This document shows, piece by piece, positions 1 through 9,700 of a stretch of DNA of 64,000 nucleotides; the stretch's first letter is position 1; every line of letters begins with the position of its first letter. This stretch comes from Ralstonia sp. ASV6 (lineage in GTDB: Bacteria; Pseudomonadota; Gammaproteobacteria; Burkholderiales; Burkholderiaceae): contig NZ_JAELUI010000006.1 of NCBI RefSeq assembly GCF_016429285.1, positions 1 to 64,000 on the forward strand, in the 5' to 3' direction. The notes under the pieces are model-generated. The model saw nothing but the letters and a program-made list of their open reading frames with translations. It did not search any database and was not told the DNA's origin. A program made the position numbers and the translations under genes.

Positions 1-741
1 CGCAGCCTGGAAGACGAAGCGCTGGCGGCGAAGGTACGGCAAAGCTTCGTTGGCAGTGACCGCACCTACGGTGCCCGCCGAGTCTGGCACGACGTGCTGG
101 CGCTGGGTGAGCGTTGCGGCCTGCACCGTATCGAGCGATTGATGCGGGCGCAGGCCCTGCGTGCCAGGCCCAGGCGGCGAGGCTTGCCCAAGGACCATGG
201 CGAGCGCTGCGCCATTGCGGCCAACGTGCTGGACCGCCAATTCCAGGCTGACGCACCGAACCAGAAGTGGGTGGCGGACTTCACCTACATCTGGACGGCT
301 GAGGGCTGGCTGTACGTGGCGGTGGTGCTGGACCTGTACTCGCGCCGGGCGGTGGGCTGGTCAATGCAATCGAGCATGACCTCGCAGTTGGTGGCCGATG
401 CGCTGATGATGGCCGTGTGGCGACGTGGGCGACCGGTGCAGTTGCTCCATCACTCGGACCAGGGCAGCCAATACACCAGTGAGCACTTCCAGCAGTTGCT
501 CAAGGAACAGGGCATCACCTGTAGCATGAGCCGCGCCGGCGAGGTCTGGGACAACTCGGCGATGGAAAGCTTCTTTAGCAGCCTGAAGACCGAGCGAACG
601 GCGCGTCGTGTTTACCGCAGTCGCGAGCAAGCTAGGTCAGACGTGTTCGACTACATCGAGCGCTTCTACAATCCGACGCGCAGGCATTCGACGCTCGGCT
701 ACGTCAGTCCGATACAGTTTGAGCAAGCTCGAGAAGCTTAG
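1..741 (+). CDS. IS3-family transposase OrfB, 5' end outside the window
   Basis: The frame is open from base 1 and ends at the TAG at 739-741, so the start lies upstream of the window. It encodes an IS3-type integrase catalytic protein. An N-terminal RTYGARR segment is typical of the region preceding the rve domain. The DDE triad is visible: Asp in WVADFTYI, Asp in HHSDQGSQYTS and Glu in NSAMESFFSSLKTE. OrfB normally arises by frameshifting from OrfA; OrfA and the left end are off the window. The catalytic residues are intact, so the visible part looks functional. Family assignment is firm; the IS subgroup is not resolved. Confidence 0.93.
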   Translation, partial: RSLEDEALAAKVRQSFVGSDRTYGARRVWHDVLALGERCGLHRIERLMRAQALRARPRRRGLPKDHGERCAIAANVLDRQFQADAPNQKWVADFTYIWTAEGWLYVAVVLDLYSRRAVGWSMQSSMTSQLVADALMMAVWRRGRPVQLLHHSDQGSQYTSEHFQQLLKEQGITCSMSRAGEVWDNSAMESFFSSLKTERTARRVYRSREQARSDVFDYIERFYNPTRRHSTLGYVSPIQFEQAREA

Positions 742-762
742 GTCGGTGTCCACTGAACCGGC
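1..762 (+). mobile_element. Right part of an IS3-family insertion sequence inside a CdiA module
   Basis: The transposase ends at 741. About 20 bases later the sequence becomes the C-terminal part of a CdiA-type reading frame on the opposite strand. The likely right terminal repeat is around 742-762 (GGTCGGTGTCCACTGAACC); the exact edge is uncertain by several bases because the left end is not in the window. The element sits in the pretoxin/toxin part of the orphan CdiA module at 763-2268, antisense to it. Confidence 0.7.
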
Positions 763-2268
763 AGCAGCCCACAACTCGTTTGTACGCTCACCACTTTCTT
801 GTTGCACGCCACGCAGTTCGTTGACCACGGCCAAACAGGACTGCACAGTACTGCAGTTTTCAGCACGGTCATGATTCGATTGCCACAGCTTGGCAAACTG
901 GTCTCGGACCTCCTTGCGGCAGGCATCCGTCGTGCAGTTCGCTAGTTTCTGATCGCGCTCGATCTTCTGCTTAGGTGTTAGCCAGTTGTTATCAACAGCT
1001 GCTGTTGCGGCAGTGGTCGCGGTGGCAGCATTGCTGCTCGACACAACCGCAGCAACCCCTGCCACCAAAGACGTCACAAGGTTGCGTTTCGCATCCTTGT
1101 CGGCATTGGTTTCTTTCGCATCGTCGGTGAACAGATTGGTCAGCAAGCTAGAGGCCGCTGCGCCAAGCGCCCCAGCGCCGCAACTCTGGCTGCTGGCAGC
1201 CGCACCTGCACAAGCCACGATCGCATGCAGGCTCGCGTGTTCGGGGCTGCCTTCTTTGACAACACCGTCCGCAACGAGCTTGCCGATGTATCCGGCCCCC
1301 TGTTGCTGGACATAGTTGACAACGGCGCTTTGCATGAATTGTGCGTAACTGCCGCTCACATTGCCGCCGGCCGCCGCCGTCAATGCATTGGCGATTTGAC
1401 GATACGTGCCACCGGCCCCCCACTTGCTTTCCGTGTCCACAGCTTCCGCGCGCGTTTGCTGAGCCTGTTCCCAAAGTTGTTGACGCTGTCCATCCGTCAA
1501 ATTGCTGCTTGGGTCTGCTGCTTGCTTCTCCAGCTTGTCGGCGGTTTGCCGCTTGGCATCCGCCTCTTGGATGCGCTGGCCAACAAACGTCCCCGCTTGA
1601 TTGACGAACTGGCCAGCAATCTCAAAGCCCGCCTGAACCTTGTCCTTATCAAAGATCGGCGCGAGCGCGCCCCCCGTATTTGATGCGTCACGGTTGATAC
1701 CTGCCACGGTTTCCGCAGCGGTCTTGCCAGTCAGTTGCTGTTGCTTGGCGCTGTCGGTGATCGTGATCGTGCCGCCGCTGATTGCGCTGCTGGTTGTTGA
1801 GCTGGCGTCGCCTGATGCGCTCAGTACGATCGGTGGTGCTGCTGTGAAACCGCTGCGGCTGCTTGGCAGCTCTGTGCCAGGTACAGGGTTGACGTTGTCG
1901 GCCTTGCCTCGTTGGTCCTTGCCGATACCACTCTTGTCGGTATCGCCTCCACCCCCGAAGGAGTAGCCACCGCTGATCCCAATCTGCGAGCCGCTATAGT
2001 GCGCTTCGTTCTGGATGTTGCTGTGCGTAAGCGTAGCGGTAGTCAGGTTGTTGAGTCCGTCCAGCACGGCTTTGTCGCTGCTGGCAATCACGCCGCCTTT
2101 GAGGTCGGTGTTGCCCTTGACGTCGATCTGGAAGCCGCCGTCGCCGGCACGTATGCCGGATTGCTCACCTACGGCCGCGTAGTCGCTGTTCAGAAAGTAC
2201 AGTGCTCGTGCACTCGCCATTACTTGCGCGCGTCCAGCGGATGTACCTTTCTCACATTCTGTGATCAC
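763..2268 (-). pseudogene. Orphan CdiA C-terminal module, cut by the IS
   Basis: The frame from the ATG at 2268 reads through a segment nearly identical to the main CdiA (the 623-bp repeat). It continues through a diverged but homologous pretoxin domain (alanine/glycine-rich, with CAGAAASSQSCGAGALG) to a VDNN motif near 985-998, the counterpart of the VENN motif of CDI toxins. After it come about 75 residues of Cys-containing helical pretoxin (WLTPKQKIERDQKLANC); then the IS interrupts and the toxin proper is missing from the window. There is no ESPR signal, TPS domain or repeat shaft, so it cannot be secreted on its own. It is best read as a silent cassette that can recombine with the main gene. 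The frame nominally runs on to 637, but that tail is IS sequence. Confidence 0.82.
1571..2193 (-). repeat. 623-bp near-identical repeat, copy 1
   Basis: This segment matches 4866-5488 at a constant offset of 3295 bases. I found one difference, A at 2149 against G at 5444. Both edges are abrupt: bases 1570 and 2194 already differ from the corresponding bases of the other copy. It encodes the stretch from LNSDYAAVGEQSG to FVGQR of the CdiA pre-C-terminal region, just upstream of the diverged pretoxin domains. Such identity between two modules implies recent duplication or gene conversion. Confidence 0.95.
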
Positions 2269-2442
2269 CTGTCGAATAGTATTTCCTATGATGCCTTTTT
2301 CAAGGTGGATTTCCTGATTTTAAATATCGTGAATAAAATAATTTCGTTCATTCGATGAGGGAATCAGGCGATCATGTGTTGCTCCTTGCATCATGAAGAA
2401 GATCGAGAAAAACAGATGGAAAGCAAAAAGGGGGGCGCCCAT
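2194..2442 (-). other. AT-rich junction upstream of the orphan module, possible broken small gene
   Basis: On the minus strand the frame of the orphan module stays open upstream of the repeat except for one TAA at 2320-2322. Read through, it would begin at an ATG at 2442 with a hydrophobic stretch (APLFAFHLFFSIFFMM) and continue to ARALYF, where it joins the repeat. The 42 residues nearest the repeat look like a normal soluble helix. This may be the remnant of another module's immunity or membrane gene fused to the repeat by recombination. I do not recognise it, and chance openness of AT-rich DNA cannot be excluded. Confidence 0.3.
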
Positions 2443-2484
2443 AATAATTGATTATTTTTTTCGATATTTTTGGCGTTGGTTGAT

Positions 2485-2872
2485 TTATTTAAAATTGTAT
2501 TCTGGCGGTATTTTCCAGTTTTCGCTGGGAAATTCTGGGAAGGTAAAGCGAGGGTCGAGATAGGTTTTCTTTATATCATGGGTCAACACGGAAAAGAAGC
2601 CTTCCATATTCTGCAGTGAAATGCCGATTCTTATAAGTCCTGCTTTTGCTATTAATAAATCGCCTTTTGATTTTGCGGTGATGTAAAGAATGATGGCGGA
2701 TTGCAATCGATTCATGTTGTCGATCAGGGGTTCATTAAGATCTTCGTCAAAATCAATTCTCCATGAAGGTGCATTGGTATCTGGATTGATTTCTTCTCGG
2801 GGGGGGTGTCGGATTTATTCCGTTATCTTGCGCAATTTCTGTGATTATGGATTTAATTAAATTATAATTCAT
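2485..2872 (-). pseudogene. Candidate orphan immunity gene with a frame break at a G8 tract
   Basis: The ATG at 2872 opens a frame reading MNYNLIKSIITEIAQ that is thrown out of frame at a run of eight G on the plus strand (2799-2806). With seven it would continue as REEINPDTNAPSWRIDF and so on, giving one 128-residue acidic protein ending at 2485 in PPEYNFK. The downstream part alone (from the ATG at 2715) encodes 76 residues. Size, low GC, acidity and position, 2 bases after the end of a toxin-like remnant, fit a CDI immunity protein, but I do not recognise a named family. The homopolymer could be a real mutation, a phase-variable switch or a sequencing error. Confidence 0.6.
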
Positions 2873-2874
2873 GA

Positions 2875-3102
2875 CTATCTAACGTTGATTTTTCGCCCTT
2901 GTTTTTCTGCGCTCTCTGTTTTTGCGTCGTTGATGGTTACATCTGGATTGACTACAAATTTGAAGTTCCCGTTTTTGTCGAATACTTCTAGGTGATCTTA
3001 GTGCATGCCGTAGAATTTTATGACGGCCTCTAAGGAGGTGCCAGAACTCAAGTGATAGAGACCAGCCAATTGGTTGATCAGCGGTTGGTTCATGGCTGCT
3101 TT
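2875..3102 (-). pseudogene. Degenerate toxin C-terminus of a second orphan CdiA-CT module
   Basis: On the minus strand one frame reads TQKAAMNQPLINQLAGLYHL and on to KFYGMH, meets a TAA at 2998-3000, and continues in the same frame as DHLEVFDKNGNFKFVVNPD to a TAG at 2875-2877. The HLEVFD-x-x-G pattern followed by a polar tail is the way many contact-dependent toxin tips end. It stops 2 bases before the ATG of the candidate immunity gene, the normal toxin-immunity spacing. There is no upstream start or VENN motif and one internal stop, so it is a remnant. The toxin activity cannot be assigned. Confidence 0.55.
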
Positions 3103-3262
3103 CTGTGTCTAGCTACCATGCAACCGTTTCGCCACTGGTAGAGCGCCCCCATTGAATTCATACGCGCATCTAGGCGCCCGCCGTTCGCGCGCGATACATA
3201 CTAAGGTACGCACCCATGGCCGGCCAACTGCAATGCGATGACCGCCATTTCTTCGTGCTTCA
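3103..3262 (-). other. Spacer after the immunity gene; no gene recognised
   Basis: About 160 bases that are more GC-rich than their flanks, between the immunity gene stop at 3263 and the toxin remnant. Short frames exist on both strands but none has a start, ribosome site or recognisable domain. It may be a scar of an earlier insertion. Confidence 0.4.
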
Positions 3263-3739
3263 CTATCTGGTTCGGTAGCTTGCGATCGCGTTGCGGGCGA
3301 TTGATTGGAATTTCCCCACATCCATGGTGATCTCAAGTATGCTGGATTCATCATCTTTGTTGGAGTAAATAATTCTCGCAAGGTCACCGTTTTCCACGAT
3401 AAAGAAATCATGACCTTCATCAGAGAGACTCTGTGGTGATAAGAAATAGGTAAAATCACTTTTCTCCACATTGGAATCCATAGTCGGAAAGGAAAGCTTC
3501 TGAAGCTCTGTAATTAATTTTTTTGCAGGGAGTTGAAAGAACGTATCATTTCTGACGCTATTGTTCATGCAGTATAAATTTTCCATGTCATATAAATCGA
3601 TGCTAAGGGTGGAATTCATGGACCACATTAGCTTTCCATTGACAATGTAGCCGAAGCATCCGTTGTCGAATCTCTCGGTTGACCAAGGTTCAACGGAGTC
3701 ATACCAAATTGCGAAAATATCAGGGGTTCCGAATATCAT
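3263..3739 (-). CDS. cdiI: CDI immunity protein, Imm42-like
   Basis: A 158-residue, acidic, cytosolic-type protein whose ATG follows the CdiA stop codon with no gap (TAAATG). Gene order and spacing mark it as the cognate immunity protein that protects the producer and its siblings from the CdiA tip. The N-terminus, IFGTPDIFAIWYD followed by an aromatic/Gly segment and ING-like turn (YIVNGKLMW), resembles the Imm42 family as I remember it; this needs a profile search. The gene is clearly lower in GC than cdiA, as is usual for exchanged toxin-immunity cassettes. No signal peptide or membrane segment. Confidence 0.75.
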   Translation of the reverse strand: MIFGTPDIFAIWYDSVEPWSTERFDNGCFGYIVNGKLMWSMNSTLSIDLYDMENLYCMNNSVRNDTFFQLPAKKLITELQKLSFPTMDSNVEKSDFTYFLSPQSLSDEGHDFFIVENGDLARIIYSNKDDESSILEITMDVGKFQSIARNAIASYRTR

Positions 3740-6700
3740 TTATCTTCCCTTAAATCCAAGGTCGCGCTTAACTTCTTTCGGGATGGGGCTAAGCTCTAGA
3801 GGATTTCGTGTGTCCCCCGTCGAACCGCTCCAATGGTATACGCCATTTCCGTCGGTGGAGAATCTATTGATGTTTCCGTCTGAATCAATGGCGTAACGCT
3901 TGTTGCGATCACCAGGGATAGAGTTGTTGAATAATTCCAAAGAATTTCGTGGCTCCGTTCCCGCTCTGACGTTACTACCAGGCATTCCTGGAGTGTGTTT
4001 TGGATTGGACTCAACCTGAAGTCCATTATTTGCAGTTACTTTCTCGGGAATCGGCATCCGGTTGTTATCGTTGCCCCCCGCCATCATAAGAATGTAGTCG
4101 CGCAACGCCTTCTTGACTACGTCGAACTGTGTGATGATCAGGCCGGACGATTGCTCCGTATTGATCGGATTCGTGTGCAAGTTGGCCGTCGGGTCGACCT
4201 CGGTGATCGGGTTGCCGAAAATGCCATCGCCCTTCTTTGCACTCTCTCCTTTAAAGCCAGGGAGCTCAAACGGCTTGCGCGGTTCCCCAGGGGTCGGGGG
4301 GATTGGGTGGGGTGCAGGTCCAGCCTGCATCGCAACTTGATTGTTCTCAGCCTCAATCTGCCCGGCGTTGGTCGCCGTTGTGGCATTGGTCCCAGCTATC
4401 GCCGCGATACCTGCCACCAAGCTTGTCACGATGTTCTCTCGCGCCTGCCTATCCGACGCGGACATGTCTTTGGTTGGCCCAAGCAGCGTGCCAAGAAGGG
4501 AACTGGATACAGCGCCCAGCGCGCCCGCACCGCAGTTCTGACTGCTGGCGGCAGCACCCGCACATCCGACGATTGCATGCAGAGCCGCGCGAGCGCTTTC
4601 GCTATCCAATCCATCGGCAATTTGCTTTACCTGATTGGTACTGAGCTGCTGCAGATATGCGACAGCGGCATTCTGCGCAAACTGCCCCATCCCACCTGTG
4701 ACGTTGCCGCCGGCGGCAACAGTCAGGGCTGTTAGAACTTGACGATAGGTGCCGGCTGGCCCCCAGTCCGCCGCCAGCTTGTCCGCTTGCTGCTGGGCTT
4801 GCGCACGTTGCTCGGGTGAGAGTGCCGGGTTTTGGGCTGCGGCCTTGGCTGCGTCGACTTCCTGCATGCGCTGGCCAACAAACGTCCCCGCTTGATTGAC
4901 GAACTGGCCAGCAATCTCAAAGCCCGCCTGAACCTTGTCCTTATCAAAGATCGGCGCGAGCGCGCCCCCCGTATTTGATGCGTCACGGTTGATACCTGCC
5001 ACGGTTTCCGCAGCGGTCTTGCCAGTCAGTTGCTGTTGCTTGGCGCTGTCGGTGATCGTGATCGTGCCGCCGCTGATTGCGCTGCTGGTTGTTGAGCTGG
5101 CGTCGCCTGATGCGCTCAGTACGATCGGTGGTGCTGCTGTGAAACCGCTGCGGCTGCTTGGCAGCTCTGTGCCAGGTACAGGGTTGACGTTGTCGGCCTT
5201 GCCTCGTTGGTCCTTGCCGATACCACTCTTGTCGGTATCGCCTCCACCCCCGAAGGAGTAGCCACCGCTGATCCCAATCTGCGAGCCGCTATAGTGCGCT
5301 TCGTTCTGGATGTTGCTGTGCGTAAGCGTAGCGGTAGTCAGGTTGTTGAGTCCGTCCAGCACGGCTTTGTCGCTGCTGGCAATCACGCCGCCTTTGAGGT
5401 CGGTGTTGCCCTTGACGTCGATCTGGAAGCCGCCGTCGCCGGCGCGTATGCCGGATTGCTCACCTACGGCCGCGTAGTCGCTGTTCAGCTTGTTCTGGCT
5501 GATGCTGCCGGAAACGCTGGATTTGCCCACGCAAAGCGGCGGCACGCACACGCTAACACCTACCCCCGCACTCTGTTGCTTGGAGTCGTAGTGATTGGTG
5601 TCCTGCAGGCTTTCGACGTTGAGATTGCCACCAATGCTTGCGACAACCTGCTGGCCGTAGACGACAGCACCACGCACATTCGTGTCACCGCCCGAGCGGA
5701 TCATCAAGGTGTCGCCGGCGGTGACGTGGGAATTGGTCCACGTCGTTGAGTCGCCATCGGCATTTCCTCTACTGCCAGATGCGTTCGCGGTGAAGGCAAT
5801 ACCGCTTTGCGAACCGACACTGATAGATACGCCCACACCGGCACTCGCGCCGCTGTTTGTGGAGTGCTGGCTGCTTGTGCTCTGTGCTGCCCGCAGATTG
5901 ACATCGCCGTCTGCAGCCAACAACGTGTTCTTGCCCGATGAGATCGTGCTGCCCACAACGTTGATGTTGCTGTCCTTGCCCGCACCCGAGGCGGCAATGG
6001 TGACGTTACCACCTGCAGAAACCGTACTGCCCATCGCTGTGCTGGACCGCATCTGTGATTGGCTGTCGCTCTTGCTCGCACCAAGCGAGATGTTGATGCC
6101 AACGCTGGTTGCTGCCTTAACCGGGTCGCCACCTACGGCATCGTAAGCATTCTTGGCTGCGAGACCTGTTGTGGCGGCTGCGAGCGCCATCAGGCGTGGA
6201 TCGCCGTCTACATGCTTTGCAGCCTCTGCCATCTGCCGGCCGGTCTGGATGGCGGAGATCACGGGGCTGGTGATCCCCACCGTTACGCCGGCTTGTCGGA
6301 AGCGTTGCCGCTCGGCGTCTGCTGTCGTGTCGTAAGCCGAGTCAATGGTGACGGTTTTGCCCGCCATGGCCAGATCGTTGCCGGCGTGAATCACGCTGCC
6401 GGTGACATGCGCGTCGTTCCCCGCCGCGATGGTTAGGTTGCCATTGAGAGAACCGACCATGCTGCCGTTGTTCGTCACCTGGCTTGACTGCTGGTCAGAG
6501 GACTGTGAGCGCGTACCGACCGATACAGACATGCCGTTACTGCCCAGGAATCCAGACTCCTTCTGCTCGGAGCTGCTGGTCGACTGAGTCGTGTTTTGCG
6601 ATGTCGTGATTTTTACATCGTGAGAGGCGGCCAGTTTTACGTCGCCCGTCCCCACCACATTACTACCCCGCACCGTCAGATCATTCCCCGCTTGCACGCG

Positions 6701-9700
6701 CACCGTCTCACCCGAAACCGTGCTGCTCACACCCAGGTTGGCATTTAACGTGGATTCACTACGCGTGGACTTCGACGACAACAATCCCTTGCTCGCATCA
6801 AAGTCGAACTTGGCAGCGTTGTGCTGTTCACGCGCTTCCGCAATCGTCACGTCGTGGTCTGCCACGATGGTGACGCCGCCGGCTGGTGCGGTCTTTGTCC
6901 TAGTGCTGGAAGGGTCGACTGGCTGAATGATCATCCGGCCCGGAGCGGTCGAGGCGGTGGGAGACGATTTCTCCGCGCTGTCCTGCCGCGCGGTGCCCGC
7001 CGTGATGCTCGACCCGACGATGGACACGTTGCCGCCACCATCGGTGCGTGCGCTGCCGCCGGCCTTTGCGTTGACCGCTGCCAGCGTGACGTTGCCACCC
7101 GCGCTTACGTTGCTGCCCACCGTTGCCTCGTCGAGGCGGTTGGCGGTGTGCACGTGGTTGCTCTCACGCGTGTTGGTGTAGTCCATCGACGAGGTGTCGG
7201 TGGCATTGCGGACGGTCAGGTTGCCTTGTGAGACGGCGGTGATGTCGCCGCCTGCCTTGACTTGCGCGGCGGTGAGGGTGGTGTCGCGGCCACTGCCGAT
7301 CGACAGGTTGCCGCCCGTCGCCACGGAGGATGTGAGGTGGGTGGTGTCTTGCGCGTTGCTGTGCGTTTGCGCGTCGTAGTAGTAACCGGTGGTGGTGGAT
7401 GCCTTGGCCGTGTCAATGGTGACGTCGCGGCCTGCGGCAATGCTGGCATCGCCTTTGGCCGACAGGGTGGCGCCTGAAACCACCACGTCGCGCCCAGCTG
7501 ACATGGCCAAATCACCGCGCGAGACGATGGTGCCGGTTTGTCCGATCAAGCTGTTGGTGGAAGTGCTGGCCCCCGCTTGGGCGCGTGCGCCATCCACATC
7601 GACCAACGTGACGTTGCGGATGTCGCGTCCGGCGGCTACGCCCACGGCGTCTCCGGAAATGGTGCCGGAGGCGTTGACGACATCCATGGTGGCCGAGATA
7701 ACGGTGGCGCCCTTGCTGTTGATCGTTCCCCCACGGTTGACGACGTTGTCTGCCGTCAGGTTGACGCGCGTGTCACCCGCGATACGACCGCTGTTGTTCA
7801 GGTCTCCGGCGGTGTGCAGATCGATGGCATCTGCGGTGATGAGTGCGCCGGAGGGCTTCAGGTCATCAGCGCGCGTCTGCGCCAGGTAGACCACAGGCGC
7901 CAGGACCTTGGTTGTTGCGCCGTTGGGTAGCGTGACCGTTTGCTCAACCATCCACACGATGTCCTGCGTAAGCGCGGCCATCTGCGTATCCGTCAATGCC
8001 ATGCCGGGAACGAGCGAGAATGACTTCGCCACGCTCGCGCCTGATTCCATCAGCGCGCGATATTCATCTTCAGCGCTGGCGTAGCCCTGCAAATAGCGGC
8101 GCCCCGTGAGCTGGGTGATCTGGTCGTTCACCAGTTTCTGTTCGTAGAAACCGTCACCCAGGCGCTTCTGCGTAAGTGCGGGGTCGATGCCGAGACGCCC
8201 CAGCATGTAGTCACTGGAGATGAATATGCCGCGATTGGTGAAGCGCGGGTCGGTCTCGATCAGGTAGCCGGGGCCCGGCACCGGATTGATGTGGAACAGA
8301 CCATTGGTTGGCAGCGTGAAGTTGGGTAGAGGGTTGGCCGGCGTGCCAACGGTGAAATGCACGCCACCCGCATTGACGTTGCCGGCGGAACCACCGTTCA
8401 TACCGACCGCATTACCGGTGCCGCCACTCATGCCGACAGTGCCACCCGTACCGCCAACCATGCCAACGCTTGCGCCCGTGCCGCTGGTCGGCCCACTGGT
8501 GCCTGCATTGACTCCCAACGTACTGCCTGCTCCGGCCACCGAAGAATCTGTGGCCGACACGTTGGTGTTGGTCAGGCTGCCAATGTTGCCGGTCAGGCGC
8601 GTGCCCGCAGAGACGGTGCCGCGCAGTTCCCCGTTGATCTGGGTGCTGACCTGCGTCGGTTGCGCGAGCTGGCTCGTTTCGTTGTAGTCATCGTCGTGGC
8701 GGTAGAGCGACCACTCCGACACCGTGGTCGTACGCGCGAATGTACGGCCGACATTGCTGATGGTGGTGGTGCCAATCGTGCTGCCGTCGCCAACGCCGCC
8801 AGTCTGCGTGGCGGTGCCGAACTGCATCACATTGCCAGCGGCCACCGTGCTGTAGGTGTTGGACAGGCGCATGCCGTCGGCGAACAGCATGTTGTTGCCC
8901 GCCAGCATGCGCGCTTCCGGCGTGGCGGAAAGCAGCCGATCTTGCGTGACCGTCGTAGTGGTGTGCCGCTCGTATTCCACGTGCGCATGGTCACCCCATG
9001 GGCGGTAGAGCGGGCGCTCATCCAGCGGGTTGATGTTGACGTTCGGGTTGTAGCCGCCGTCGTAGTACGTGATGGTGTAACGTGTTCCGCCGCCAGAGCC
9101 AGGAGCTTGCGAGATCGACTCGTAGTAGATCGACGTACCGTCGGCAAACGTGAGTTTCTTGGCGACCGGGTCAACCGATCGCACTGCCGCGTACACCGTA
9201 TCCTGTGTCTGCCAGCCGCTATCCGGTACAAACGAGCCTGGGATGTTGGTGGTGATGGTGGTGGGCCCGCTGTCGGAGACGGTCAGGCTGGTGGTCTGGT
9301 AGGCCGCCCCGCAACCACGAGCCATCGCATACCCGTAACCATTCGCGCAGAACCAGTATTGTTCGCGCTTCTTCTTTACCACTTCTGTGCTGCTGACCGG
9401 GTCCGTCGTGAACTGCACGTCGGCGCGCCGGTTCTGCACATCCAATGCGGCAACCTCGAGGTTCTGGTCGGCCTCGATGGTGGAGCCCTCGTTAACGATG
9501 CTCTGCGTCTTGTTGAGCAGTCGGCCACTGGCGTCACGCGCACCGTCTGCTGCGATGGTCATGTTGCCCAGGCTATAGAGCGTGGCGCCGTTGGTGTTGA
9601 ACACCCCCTGCCGGGCATACAGATTCAAGGTGTCTGCGGCTGCCACAATGGCCGCAGCTCCACTATTGCTGATCTGGCGCGCCGACAGCGTGACCGATCC

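Noticed and set aside
637-762. End of the orphan CdiA frame at 637
   Set aside because: The last ~40 codons are IS-derived sequence read on the opposite strand, not CdiA.
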